This document shows, piece by piece, positions 54,224 to 62,671 of a DNA stretch of 64,000 bases. How positions within the stretch are numbered: the stretch's first letter is position 1; each line of letters starts with the position of its first letter. Under the pieces are notes generated by a model. It was given only the letters and a program-made list of their open reading frames with translations, made no database searches and was not told the DNA's origin. The translations under genes and the position numbers were made by a program. The stretch comes from Candidatus Bathyarchaeota archaeon (GTDB lineage Archaea; Thermoproteota; Bathyarchaeia; TCS64). The DNA is taken from contig JASLYX010000007.1 of the NCBI GenBank assembly GCA_030739585.1, positions 1-64,000 on the forward strand. Direction: 5' to 3'.

Positions 54224-55657
54224 ATGATCGATATTGTAATTGAAGGTGGTACCATCGTCACTATGGATGACCAGAGAAAGATCATCCAAGATGGGAGTAT
54301 AGCCATTGAAAAAGGTACCATCTTAGATGTTGGAACGAGGAATGAAATTTCAGCCAAGTACAACGCTAAACAGGTCTTGGACGCTAATAAACACGCAGTG
54401 CTCCCGGGTCTCATAGATACCCATGGTCACTCTGGCCATAGTATGATGAAAACAATAGCAGAAACTGGTTCAGGTTGGGGGCCCATGATTGAAGAAGTTT
54501 ACCTCAGAGGTGTTAAAGAAGAATTTTGGTACATCGACTCCGTCCTAGCATCATTAGAGAGAATAAGATTTGGTGTTACAACGGGGGCTACATTCCTCGG
54601 TGGGGGCAGAGGAGCCTACCGGACTGACAACCCAAAATTCGCTGAGCTCCATATGGACGGTGCAAAAGAGGTAGGAATCAGAGAGATCCTCGGGCTTGGT
54701 CCCGTAGGGAGAGCACCTTATACTCCTAGAGAATTCCGGGATCTTGACGGAGAGAAAGAGATAACGCGCACCGTGGACTTCGATGGTATGATGGATACCT
54801 CAAGGAAAATTATAGAAAAGTATGGGGATTTCAACGATATCGTGACCGCCCGGATGACAGTTAGCAGTATTTCACCCAATCTCGACAGTCTATCGGTGGA
54901 GGATCAGGCTTTAGTGCGAAAGCAGGCTAAAGAAATTAGAGAACTAGCAGACGAATCTGGCCGTGGTATCATGGCTCACGGTGGCGGGGGAGTAATTAAA
55001 TCTGCCAAGGAACTTGACCTCCTAGGGCCAGACGTCATGCTTGTCCACTGTGGGGGTCTCACCAAGGAGGATATCAACATTTTCGCGGAGACTGGGACGC
55101 ATGTCTCCCATTGCCCAAGGGCTAGAGCAATAATGAGACGCAGATGTCCAGTACCTGAGTTACTAGACGCCGGAGTTAATGTTGCATTGGGCACTGATGG
55201 CACTGCCCCTGATAGAACCTTCGACACCTTCTCCGACATGCGCACTGCACAGACAATTCAGCGCCACTTTTTCCACGACTCGAGTTATATGCCACCAGGA
55301 AAGGTTCTGGGAATGGCCACTATAGACGCAGCAAATGCCCTTGGTATCGGGAATGAGATCGGAAGCCTTGAAGCCGGAAAACGTGCCGACGTTATATTAT
55401 TGAATTTAAACAAGCCCCACCTGACGCCTCGGTTTATGATTCCCCAAAGAATCGTTTATGAGGCCTATGGTCACGACGTTGAAACCTCTATCATTGACGG
55501 GAAAATAGTGATGGAAAACCGAGTGATCAAGACGATAAACGAAGAAAAGGCTCTAGACCATGCTCAAAGGGTTGCTGATGAGGTTGTTGAGTTCAACAAT
55601 CTTGAGAAATACATGGGGATTCCTGAGGGATTTTGGAGAAATAGCAAGTACGACTGA
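54224..55657 (+). CDS. ATZ/TRZ-type amidohydrolase
   Basis: 477 residues. GLIDTHGHSGHS carries the HxH ligands; MAHGGGG, LVHCGG and HVSHCPRAR provide the middle His sites; GTDGTAPDR has the metal aspartate; GKRADVILLN closes the beta domain. This is the architecture of the cytosine deaminase/atrazine chlorohydrolase/guanine deaminase branch, which deaminates or dechlorinates heterocycles. A substituted purine or pyrimidine, or a hydantoin-like ring, would fit the ureide context. A TATA-like TTATATTTTAAG lies about 34 bases before the ATG, so the message may be leaderless. Confidence 0.82.
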   Translation: MIDIVIEGGTIVTMDDQRKIIQDGSIAIEKGTILDVGTRNEISAKYNAKQVLDANKHAVLPGLIDTHGHSGHSMMKTIAETGSGWGPMIEEVYLRGVKEEFWYIDSVLASLERIRFGVTTGATFLGGGRGAYRTDNPKFAELHMDGAKEVGIREILGLGPVGRAPYTPREFRDLDGEKEITRTVDFDGMMDTSRKIIEKYGDFNDIVTARMTVSSISPNLDSLSVEDQALVRKQAKEIRELADESGRGIMAHGGGGVIKSAKELDLLGPDVMLVHCGGLTKEDINIFAETGTHVSHCPRARAIMRRRCPVPELLDAGVNVALGTDGTAPDRTFDTFSDMRTAQTIQRHFFHDSSYMPPGKVLGMATIDAANALGIGNEIGSLEAGKRADVILLNLNKPHLTPRFMIPQRIVYEAYGHDVETSIIDGKIVMENRVIKTINEEKALDHAQRVADEVVEFNNLEKYMGIPEGFWRNSKYD

Positions 55658-55814
55658 CCTCCTCGTTTACCCAAATACCTTTTCTAGTATCACCAGTGCT
55701 GTTATGTCCCAATTTTTGCTTAAAATAATAGACGGGAATATTTTCTTGCAGTTTTTGGTCCCTATTCTATCAGTAGAGAAGTAGAAACTCTACCCTAGTA
55801 GCTCACTGTTAAAT

Positions 55815-55923
55815 TGGTGCGGCCGCCGGGATTCGAACCCGGGTTTTCAGCTCTCCCCGATTGGACCATGGGGGGCTGAAGTCATACCAGGCTGGAATCC
55901 GCCACTAAAGTGTCCACGGCCGC
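55815..55923 (-). tRNA. tRNA-Gly(CCC) with two introns
   Basis: Removing a 17-base segment (55897-55913) near the D stem and a 16-base segment (55853-55868) in the anticodon loop leaves a 76-base tRNA including CCA: acceptor GCGGCCG/CGGCCGC, D stem GTC/GAC, anticodon stem TCAGC/GCTGA, loop CCCCCAA (anticodon CCC), T arm CCGGG-TTCGAAT-CCCGG. The second intron has a proper bulge-helix-bulge (CCCC/GGGG helix, bulges CAT and AGA) at 37/38. The first is at a non-canonical place and its exact ends are inferred. Position 33 is C instead of the near-universal U. Confidence 0.85.
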
Positions 55924-56138
55924 CTGATTCGTCCAACCGCTAAGTACCCTGGATAAAATCACTCCCGGATTTAAACTTTATCAGAAAAGAGATTATTTCA
56001 CAAAAAAAATTTTTTGCAATATATTTGATAGGTTATAACATTAAGCTTGAATTAGGGAAAAAAATTAACTGAACACTACAAATTACAAAAATTATAAATA
56101 TGATGTTAATTAGAAAGGATTAACAACTTGGGACCTAG

Positions 56139-56228
56139 GGGCCTGTAGCTCAGCAAGGCAGAGCATCGGACTTTTAGGATGATATCGAAGAAATCCGGTG
56201 GTCAGGGGTTCAATTCCCCTCAGGCCCA
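56139..56228 (+). tRNA. tRNA-Lys(UUU) with one intron
   Basis: Acceptor GGGCCTG/CAGGCCC, D arm GCTC-AGCAAGGCA-GAGC, anticodon stem TCGGA/TCCGG, loop CTTTTA + A (anticodon TTT), T arm AGGGG-TTCAATT-CCCCT. The 16-base intron at 56177-56192 (37/38) shows an exact bulge-helix-bulge: helix CTTT/GAAG with bulges TAG and AAA. CCA is not encoded; the discriminator is A. It lies 32 bases upstream of the gfcR start in the same direction. Confidence 0.93.
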
Positions 56229-56260
56229 CTTGTTCAGAGGGTATAAGCGGAGATGAAGAG

Positions 56261-56983
56261 ATGGAAACACGGGTGAGAGAGCTCAAATACCGGATGATGA
56301 TCACAGACCTTCTCAAAGTTGCCAGTGAGACCCACACATACCAGGAACTCTCTGATATCCTAGGTCTCAGCCCTCCCATCCTAAGTAGATACATGCGCGG
56401 TCATGTACTCCCCAGCTTTAACCGGGCTCAAAGTCTCTATGACAAGCTCATAGAGATCGCAGACATTAAGGAGGAGCTCAAGAAAAAGATCATCTTTGAC
56501 AAAGATGGATATTTCGACAACACTCCCCTCGTCACCGAGATTACTTGGCTCAAAATCATGTCTAACTATGCTCTTGAAAAATTTGCTGGGCGGAGGGTCA
56601 CAAAGGTTCTTACCGCGGCCGTAGATGGTATCCCTATTTCCACACTTGTGGCTTATCTTTTAGAGGTAGACCTTCTAATTGCAAAGGGCACTAAAGAGGT
56701 TGGGATAAGCGACTTCATCGAAGAAACTTATATCCCAAAGGGCTCGGCCATAAGACAGAGCTTGTATATTCCCAAGAAATCAATCAAGAAGCGAGATAGT
56801 ATTTTAATAATTGATGACGTGGTCAGGACAGGGGAGACTGTGAAAGCACTTGTGGATATGGTTGTTCGCCAGCGGTCTGACATCGCCGGAATTTATGTTC
56901 TAGTAACAGTAGGAGACAAATGGAAAGAGTACCTGAAGGACTGTATAAACAGGTACAGCTTTGAGACACTCATAGATCTCTAA
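56261..56983 (+). CDS. gfcR: GfcR-type transcriptional regulator (HTH plus phosphoribosyltransferase domain)
   Basis: 240 residues from the ATG at 56261 (METRVRELKYRMM); the open frame extends into the tRNA and is not used there. The N-terminal helix-turn-helix, TYQELSDILGLSPPILSRYM at about 29-48, is followed by a phosphoribosyltransferase-like domain with the PRPP loop ILIIDDVVRTGET. These archaeal proteins resemble PyrE but act as DNA-binding regulators, best studied in haloarchaeal sugar catabolism. The gene opens the RNA polymerase/ribosomal block and may share transcription with tRNA-Lys. Confidence 0.87.
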   Translation: METRVRELKYRMMITDLLKVASETHTYQELSDILGLSPPILSRYMRGHVLPSFNRAQSLYDKLIEIADIKEELKKKIIFDKDGYFDNTPLVTEITWLKIMSNYALEKFAGRRVTKVLTAAVDGIPISTLVAYLLEVDLLIAKGTKEVGISDFIEETYIPKGSAIRQSLYIPKKSIKKRDSILIIDDVVRTGETVKALVDMVVRQRSDIAGIYVLVTVGDKWKEYLKDCINRYSFETLIDL

Positions 56984-57041
56984 TTCATAGTTCACAAACA
57001 CTTTTATCAAAGGATAAAGGAATTAGCAGGCGAATCTGATC

Positions 57042-57620
57042 ATGTTTAACAAGATCATCATGGAGGATACCATCCGTATTGATCCCACCCAATTTGGGCT
57101 ACCCCTTGAGAAAGCAGCCATCGAGGAATTGAGGGGCAAGTATGAAGGTCTCGTGGATGAGGAGTTGGGATATGTGATTATGGTTGTCAATCTAGATGTA
57201 AATTCTGTTGGGAGGATCATCCCTGGAGACGGTGGAACCCATCACCTGGTAACCTTTTCGATCCTGACATTCTTTCCTGAACTCCAGGAAGTAATGGAAG
57301 GAGAAGTGGTAGAAGTGGCTGACTTTGGAACATTCCTGAGGATCGGCCCAGTTGATGCACTTCTCCATGTGTCACAGCTCATGGATGATTTTATCTCATA
57401 CGATGAAAAGCAGGGGGTTCTCCTCGGGAGAGAGAGCGGCCGTACCATTCAGCGTGGTGATCTTTTCAGAATAAAAATCGTAGCAGTCTCATTTCCTCGG
57501 GGCAGGAGTTCCGGAAAGATAGGGGTGACCGCTCGCCAGCCATTCCTTGGAAAGTTGGAGTGGATCAAGTTAGAAAGCATCGAATCTCAGTCCCAGCAGA
57601 AAGAGGTAATAGAGTCTTGA
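57042..57620 (+). CDS. rpo7: RNA polymerase subunit Rpo7 (RpoE')
   Basis: 192 residues, the archaeal counterpart of eukaryotic Rpb7. The N-terminal tip domain reads MEDTIRIDPTQFGLP and EELGYVIMVVNLDV. The C-terminal S1 OB fold has GEVVEVADFGTFLRIGPVDA and LLHVSQL, then GKIGVTARQPFLGKL. Rpo7 with Rpo4 forms the stalk that binds the emerging transcript and helps open the promoter. A TATA-like CTTTTATC lies about 35-40 bases upstream. Its stop overlaps the next gene's TTG (TTGA). Confidence 0.95.
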   Translation: MFNKIIMEDTIRIDPTQFGLPLEKAAIEELRGKYEGLVDEELGYVIMVVNLDVNSVGRIIPGDGGTHHLVTFSILTFFPELQEVMEGEVVEVADFGTFLRIGPVDALLHVSQLMDDFISYDEKQGVLLGRESGRTIQRGDLFRIKIVAVSFPRGRSSGKIGVTARQPFLGKLEWIKLESIESQSQQKEVIES

Positions 57621-57799
57621 AACGTGCATGCAAGGTCTGTAAGATCATAACCGAGGACACACCATGCCCTATTTGCAAAGCGACCGATCTAAGCGATGAC
57701 TATTCTGGACTTCTTGTGGTGTTAAATTCAGATGGCTCCCAGATAGCTCATAAAATGGGTATAACCGAGGATGGACAATACGCCCTTAAAATCCGGTAG
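57617..57799 (+). CDS. spt4: Transcription elongation factor Spt4 (RpoE'')
   Basis: 60 residues from a TTG that overlaps the rpo7 stop (TTGA); the earlier ATG in frame lies inside rpo7 and is not credible. Zinc-ribbon cysteines CKVC (about 5-8) and CPIC, then SGLLVVLNSDGSQIAHKMG, the standard Spt4 core. Spt4 binds Spt5 to form the processivity clamp on RNA polymerase. Confidence 0.93.
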   Translation: MKRACKVCKIITEDTPCPICKATDLSDDYSGLLVVLNSDGSQIAHKMGITEDGQYALKIR

Positions 57800-58340
57800 A
57801 ATTGGAAGTCTAATAAGCCTCCAGAAAAAAACCCTCAATCTCCCGGAGTTTATGAGGTCCGAGTTGAAAAAGCCCCTTGGAAATCTCCTAATTGGATTAC
57901 CCAATGTGACCGTTAACCTACTTAGGGTTTTTACGCAAAAAGGACCGCCGTATTTTGCAGTAGTAGGGGACTTTACCAGCAAGAACATTCTAGATGCCGG
58001 ACTTGAACCTGATCTCGTTATCGTAGATAACAGGATTATGAGATCCAAAGTTCCTCCATTGGACTTCGGGGATCGACAGAAAATTACACTGGTTAATCAA
58101 GCGGGGACGGTTAACTCTAATGTCTGGAATACCTTGTGGGAGGCGGTAAGCCTTAAAAGTCGGGTATCTATAACCGTTGAAGGTGAAGAGGATCTCTTGG
58201 TACTGCCCCTCATATCGTTGACACCTATCGGATCACTGATTGTGTATGGACAACCCCGAGAGGGTATGGTCGTTGTCGAGGTTACAAAGAAGAAAAAGGA
58301 GTGGGTTAAGGACTTCTTATCCCGAATGGAGGAAAACTAA
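57771..58340 (+). CDS. GTP-dependent dephospho-CoA kinase (DUF359)
   Basis: 189 residues, starting at an ATG inside the end of spt4 (29-base overlap). Archaeal DUF359 enzymes phosphorylate dephospho-CoA with GTP, the last step of CoA synthesis. Family pieces: a VGDFTSKNILDAG-type strand (about 65-77), PDLVIVDNRIMR (88-99), VNQAGTVNSNVW and GEEDLLVLPLI with the conserved acidic cluster, then IVYGQPREGMVVVEV. The position between spt4 and rps24e is the usual archaeal arrangement. Confidence 0.9.
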   Translation: MDNTPLKSGRIGSLISLQKKTLNLPEFMRSELKKPLGNLLIGLPNVTVNLLRVFTQKGPPYFAVVGDFTSKNILDAGLEPDLVIVDNRIMRSKVPPLDFGDRQKITLVNQAGTVNSNVWNTLWEAVSLKSRVSITVEGEEDLLVLPLISLTPIGSLIVYGQPREGMVVVEVTKKKKEWVKDFLSRMEEN

Positions 58341-58341
58341 T

Positions 58342-58686
58342 CTGAAAACCAATTTAAAGTCCACAAAGGACAACCCCCTCCTAGGTAGGAGGGAGATCAC
58401 ATTTGAGATCCGGGAACAGTCAACGCCAAGCAGGGCTAAAGTCCGGAGGGAATTGGCTGTTTTGATGAAGGTAGAGCTGGATAGAGTCTGGGTCAGGAAC
58501 ATAGAAACTAAGAAAGGGACCCATACAACCGTAGGTCTTGTCCATGTATATCAGGATCCAGAAAATGCTATCTTGGTAGAGCCCGATTATATCATAAAGA
58601 GAAACCAAAAGCCTGAGGCGGTAGCCAAATCTGAAGAGCAAGGAACTCTTGAGCCTGAGGCTAATAAACAGGAGTCTGAAAAATAG
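58342..58686 (+). CDS. rps24e: Ribosomal protein S24e, apparent CTG start
   Basis: 114 residues: KDNPLLGRREITFEIREQS and TPSRAKVRRELAVLMKVE match eS24 of the small subunit, followed by TKKGTHTTVGLVHVYQDP and an acidic tail (about 88-114) common in archaea. No ATG, GTG or TTG lies near the family start; in this frame the nearest ATG is at 58240, deep in the preceding gene. A CTG at 58342 has GGAGG nine bases upstream (58328-58332) and gives LKTNLKSTKDNPLL, the right length. I take CTG as the start. The C-terminus runs to the ATG of rps27ae after one base. Confidence 0.85.
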   Translation: MKTNLKSTKDNPLLGRREITFEIREQSTPSRAKVRRELAVLMKVELDRVWVRNIETKKGTHTTVGLVHVYQDPENAILVEPDYIIKRNQKPEAVAKSEEQGTLEPEANKQESEK

Positions 58687-58687
58687 A

Positions 58688-58852
58688 ATGCCTAAGAACA
58701 CATATAAAATGTATGAGATCAAGGACGGAAAGATCGAGAGAAAGACCCCTTTTTGTAGCAGATGTGGCAAGGGATACTTTATGGCAGATCACGGTGACAG
58801 AATTTCATGCGGCCACTGTGGATTCAGCATCCCTAAAACACGGCAAAAGTAA
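58688..58852 (+). CDS. rps27ae: Ribosomal protein S27ae (zinc ribbon)
   Basis: 54 residues from the ATG at 58688: MPKNTYKMYEIKDGKIERK, then CSRCGKGYFMADH and CGHCGFS, giving the four zinc cysteines. It is the archaeal small-subunit protein related to the ribosomal part of ubiquitin-S27a. It is immediately downstream of rps24e, the standard order. Confidence 0.93.
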   Translation: MPKNTYKMYEIKDGKIERKTPFCSRCGKGYFMADHGDRISCGHCGFSIPKTRQK

Positions 58853-59279
58853 AGAGCACTTATTACCTCAATTCCGGTGGAGAGTAAGGTATACATAGAT
58901 TACGGTCATTGCTGAAATAAGGATGTCAGTAATGTATGGTTTTTATGTTCCTCTTTGTTCCTTAGGCTATGATTTGTGTCGATATGGATCGATGTTGATC
59001 TAAGGGGAGCGCCTGGATCAAACTATGTGTAACGGTTCACATATATCAAATCCCCTTATTTTATTCAATTTTTTTGGGTCTTTCATTGTTTTAGTTTGGC
59101 GTTTGTATAGTTACTAGAGTGTTTCAACTTTTTGAAGGCAGATTATTTGTTTCTTTTCCTGATCTATTTTCCTAAATATACTTCCCCTGGTCCGGCGAAC
59201 TCTCTTTTTCCTTGTCATAAGACAACAAGATATTTACAGGGCTTCGCATAACCACTGGATATACTCCGGAGTAAATGTC
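58853..59279. other. Intergenic region, 427 bases
   Basis: No gene seen. T-rich tracts occur at 59060-59100 and may end the ribosomal transcript. Just before lysS there is TATACTCCGGAG, whose CCGGAG may serve as ribosome-binding site for the ATG at 59280. Confidence 0.4.
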
Positions 59280-60893
59280 ATGCGCAATATACGTGGCGAG
59301 AACCCTGAGGTAATTGGACGTGGAACCTGGTATGATAAAGCAGCCGCCAAGCTGATTGAGCGGGAAAAAAAGCTCGGCAGGAGCCTAGATCGCTTTAGGA
59401 CAGAGAGCGGAATCGGGGCATCGGGGATACCTCATATTGGGAGCCTAGCAGACGTCCTAAGAAACCACGCATTAGCTCAGGCTGTGCAGGACCAGGGATA
59501 CAATGCTGAGTTCATTGCCTTCTCTGACGACAAGGATGGCCTCAGGAAGGTTCCCGCGGGTCTCCCAGAGGAAATGGAGGAATGGCTCGGATATCCGGTC
59601 TCCTCGATCCCGGATGTCCTAGGTAGTTGTCATAACAGCTTTGGAGCTCATATTACCTCGCTACTCCTTAAGGCAGTAGAAACCAGCGGCGTGGATTATA
59701 CGTTCATGTCGGGAACCAAGATCTATGAGGAGGGGATACTTAATGATGAGATCGTTGCAATCATGGAGAACCATGATAAAATAGGGAACATCATCAAGGA
59801 AGAGCTAGGCCAAGAAAAGTACACGGATACCCTCCCCTATTTCGTGGTTTGTGAAAGTTGTAACCGTATCTACACCACCAACGCCTACCGGTACATCCCT
59901 GAAGAACACAAAATTTTCTACAGATGTATGGGTATGGAGGTCAAGGGCAGGTGGCTAGAAGGGTGTGGCCATGAAGGAAAGGTGGATGTCACAGCCGGCC
60001 AAGGTAAGCTGAGCTGGAAGGTGGAATTCGCCGCCAGATGGCACGCTTTAGACATCCGGTTCGAGGCTTTCGGTAAAGACATCGCAGACTCTGTTAGGGT
60101 AAATGATCGTATTTGTAGAGAGATCTTCGGATGGGAGCCTCCTATGCATGTCCAATATGAGATGTTCCTTGACCAGGGGGGGAAAAAAATCTCGAAATCA
60201 GCGGGAAACGTCTTTACTCCCCAGGTTTGGTACAGATACGGATCACCACAGTCTCTGAATCTCTTAATTCTAAAGAGGTTCGTAGGAACCAAGAGTGGCT
60301 CCGTTGAGACGATCCCGCCACACATGGATGAACTAGATGACCTTGAGGACGTTTGGTTCGGAAAAAGAAAGGTGAAAGATCATATGGAAAAGTCCAAACT
60401 CACGGGGATTTATGAGTATGTTTGGATATTTGATCCCCCTGAGGAACCTACGATCCACGTTCCCTATAACCTTCTATTGAACCTTGCCAAGGTTGCTCCA
60501 AAAGGCATCGAATCAAGGTTCATCCGAGACAAACTTGATACCTATGGTAGTCTTAAAGACGGGGATATTGGGCTTGAAAAGAAGATACAATACGCCCTGA
60601 ACTGGATTGAGGACTTTGGAGAACCAGAACTTCCAAAGGTATCCCTTAACAAGGACGAGACAAAGGTGATCAGCTCCCTGATCACAGCGCTAACTCAGGC
60701 AATGGATGAGGAAGATTACCAGAGTTCTGTTTTTGATGTTGCTAGGGATGAAGAATTTCCTTCTGGAAGGTTATTCCAGTTGTTATATAGAATTCTTCTT
60801 GGGAAGGCAAGGGGACCTAGGTTTGGACCATTCACATCAACGATAGGTAAGGAAACAGTTATTACAGAATTAAAAAAAGCAATAAACACATAA
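59280..60893 (+). CDS. lysS: Lysyl-tRNA synthetase, class I
   Basis: 537 residues, the archaeal class I LysRS, which charges tRNA-Lys with lysine using ATP. The HIGH motif is PHIGSL (51-56), followed by LADVLRNHA; KMSKS is KKISKSAGNV at about 303-312. Between them an insertion carries a likely zinc site, CESCNRIY, with a later RCMGMEV and GCGHEGK. The C-terminal helical bundle follows. A tRNA-Lys gene lies 3 kb upstream. Confidence 0.95.
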   Translation: MRNIRGENPEVIGRGTWYDKAAAKLIEREKKLGRSLDRFRTESGIGASGIPHIGSLADVLRNHALAQAVQDQGYNAEFIAFSDDKDGLRKVPAGLPEEMEEWLGYPVSSIPDVLGSCHNSFGAHITSLLLKAVETSGVDYTFMSGTKIYEEGILNDEIVAIMENHDKIGNIIKEELGQEKYTDTLPYFVVCESCNRIYTTNAYRYIPEEHKIFYRCMGMEVKGRWLEGCGHEGKVDVTAGQGKLSWKVEFAARWHALDIRFEAFGKDIADSVRVNDRICREIFGWEPPMHVQYEMFLDQGGKKISKSAGNVFTPQVWYRYGSPQSLNLLILKRFVGTKSGSVETIPPHMDELDDLEDVWFGKRKVKDHMEKSKLTGIYEYVWIFDPPEEPTIHVPYNLLLNLAKVAPKGIESRFIRDKLDTYGSLKDGDIGLEKKIQYALNWIEDFGEPELPKVSLNKDETKVISSLITALTQAMDEEDYQSSVFDVARDEEFPSGRLFQLLYRILLGKARGPRFGPFTSTIGKETVITELKKAINT

Positions 60894-61371
60894 TCGCCTT
60901 AGCAGGCATCTTTATTCTGCCTAAAATGGGATTTAAAGATAGGATAAATAATAGATAAAGAAGATTTCATTGGTCTTTGTAGCCTTTCGCTAAGAACCGA
61001 TTTTGTTAATGAATAATAAATGATTTTCTAGGTGTACGTCACGTAGGCATTGAATGTAGCTGTTTAGTCTGTGGGAATTCTGTCAATTTCATATGTTTCG
61101 TCACCAATTTTGGAATCCAAAGATGAAGTTACTTTCCTGAAGTCACAGTATGGTGTTTAATCATATTTCTCATCTCAAATGATTGTTATATTCAACATTC
61201 ATACGACATTAGCTATTGTATTTGGATTCATCGCACACGCGTGGCTTAAGGTATTCAAAGATCTGCGTTATTCAGGCAGAAAATGGGGGATCCGAAGAAG
61301 ACATAGCTAAAGGGGGGGTTACGGTCATCTTATACGGGAGGTCTGTACATGCGTATAGATTACCATTTCCT
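60894..61371. other. Intergenic region, 478 bases
   Basis: Between lysS and the converging beta-lactamase-fold gene. No open frame of credible length, no tRNA and no clear repeat was found. Confidence 0.4.
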
Positions 61372-62229
61372 TTACGCGAGTTCTGATTCAGGCACTATCA
61401 TCCCATAAACGTTGGCTGAGGACTCAAACTGGAAATATTCATATACTAAGCTAGAGACCTCGGTTATCCGTTTACCTGCTAGGATCTTTCTAGCGTCGCT
61501 CAAGGAGATCTCTTTGGTAAGTATAATTATTACATAGGGTCTATTTGGCTGAAAGATAATTGCCGCATCGCAGCTGACTCCGATCATTCCTCCTGGTTTG
61601 TTCGCTATTTCAAGTTCCATTGGTACTCCTAGGCTGATTGCGGTTATCTTGGGTTTTTTAAGAACAGATAGTGTCTGCTCACACACCCAGGCGTCTAATC
61701 CCTTTTTTCTAAAGAGACATTCCATCAGTTTCATAAACTCGAAAGGCGTCGAAATATTCTCCTGTCCACTCAAAGCAGCTTGATAGTCTTGCATCTTCCT
61801 CTGTAATTTTGTTTCCATCAATCCTAAATTTTGCATCAGGAGATTCACATCGTCCATTCCAACTTTATCAATCAACATATTGGTTGCTGTATTGTCGCTC
61901 ACTATTATCATCAGAGTGGCTAGATCTTGCAGAGACATTGTCACCGTGCCATCTCCTAGTTCATTGAGAACGCCGCTTCCTTTTGTCTTGTTTCCCTCTT
62001 GGATGGTAATCTCACTATACAGATCGAGCATTCCAGACTTTACCTGTCTGAAAAATTCCATTAGCAATGGAATTTTTATGGAGCTGGCAACGGGAAACAC
62101 CTCATTCTCATTTATATTAAACTCGTCTCCAGAGACGAGATCTTTGATGGATATGCCCATCACTCCGTTGAAGTCATTGGTTATAGCCTCTAACCGTCTC
62201 AAAAGCTTCTCTTTGATTATTTCGCTCAT
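61372..62229 (-). CDS. Class A beta-lactamase-fold serine hydrolase
   Basis: 285 residues. Serine beta-lactamase/transpeptidase motifs: FPVASSIK with the nucleophile in SxxK (Ser49, Lys52), SDN at 111-113, and KPGG at 211-214 replacing the usual KTG. The hydrophobic helix LLMEFFRQV follows SxxK as in class A enzymes. There is no signal peptide, so it would work in the cytoplasm, where no murein exists in an archaeon; a D-amino-acid amidase, esterase or peptidase role is more likely than antibiotic resistance. It stands alone, convergent with lysS. Confidence 0.82.
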   Translation of the reverse strand: MSEIIKEKLLRRLEAITNDFNGVMGISIKDLVSGDEFNINENEVFPVASSIKIPLLMEFFRQVKSGMLDLYSEITIQEGNKTKGSGVLNELGDGTVTMSLQDLATLMIIVSDNTATNMLIDKVGMDDVNLLMQNLGLMETKLQRKMQDYQAALSGQENISTPFEFMKLMECLFRKKGLDAWVCEQTLSVLKKPKITAISLGVPMELEIANKPGGMIGVSCDAAIIFQPNRPYVIIILTKEISLSDARKILAGKRITEVSSLVYEYFQFESSANVYGMIVPESELA

Positions 62230-62478
62230 TCTTATTCCTACAAAAAAATATATTTTTCATATTATTAAAATGCTTTTTTTATCCTATTTTACCTGTAAAT
62301 CTATAGCATGCGCACGAGCGAGAGGGGCTCTATGCAAACGGGTTATACGGGCAAGCAGGTGATAGTGATGTGCACACTATAATGCGTTACTTATAATGAA
62401 AAATTGCATATTATCCTTAGAATCATGATCCCCCTAACCAAGTGGGCCCTACCTCACGGCTGATTGTGGGTTTTTTAG
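62230..62478. other. Non-coding stretch left of the zinc-ribbon remnant
   Basis: Together with the remnant at 62479-62636 it makes a 442-base gap between genes. It contains an A+T-rich upstream region of the beta-lactamase-fold gene and a short G+C-rich piece at about 62306-62350; no gene seen. Confidence 0.4.
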
Positions 62479-62636
62479 GATGTAGCACTGCAGCTTACTG
62501 AGTGGAAGCTTTCCACAGATCACAACCTAGCTGTACAAAATCCTGAGCAGTAAAGGAGTGGAAATCAATCAGGAACGGAGATTTTACGTCAGATCTGGTT
62601 ACGCTAAGAAGTGGTAAGGCAGGGATAGAGGTGTAA
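62479..62636 (+). pseudogene. Decayed DUF4379-like zinc-ribbon repeat, third remnant
   Basis: On the plus strand, WKLSTDHNLAVQNPEQ ends at a TAA and, after a one-frame shift, continues AVKEWKSIRNGDFTSD and VTLRSGKAGIE. It matches the minus-strand fragment SPDHNLAVKHPELA-KEWYPTKNG at 15835-16205 closely in pattern. Only one unit survives without its cysteines, so it is a decayed copy of the same repeat family. Confidence 0.5.
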
Positions 62637-62671
62637 TTCATAACAGGACTGGAAATGAAGTTTATCAGACT

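Noticed and set aside
61372-62229. Antibiotic resistance gene
   Set aside because: The KTG motif is KPG, there is no export signal and the host is archaeal; a housekeeping or catabolic hydrolase is more likely.
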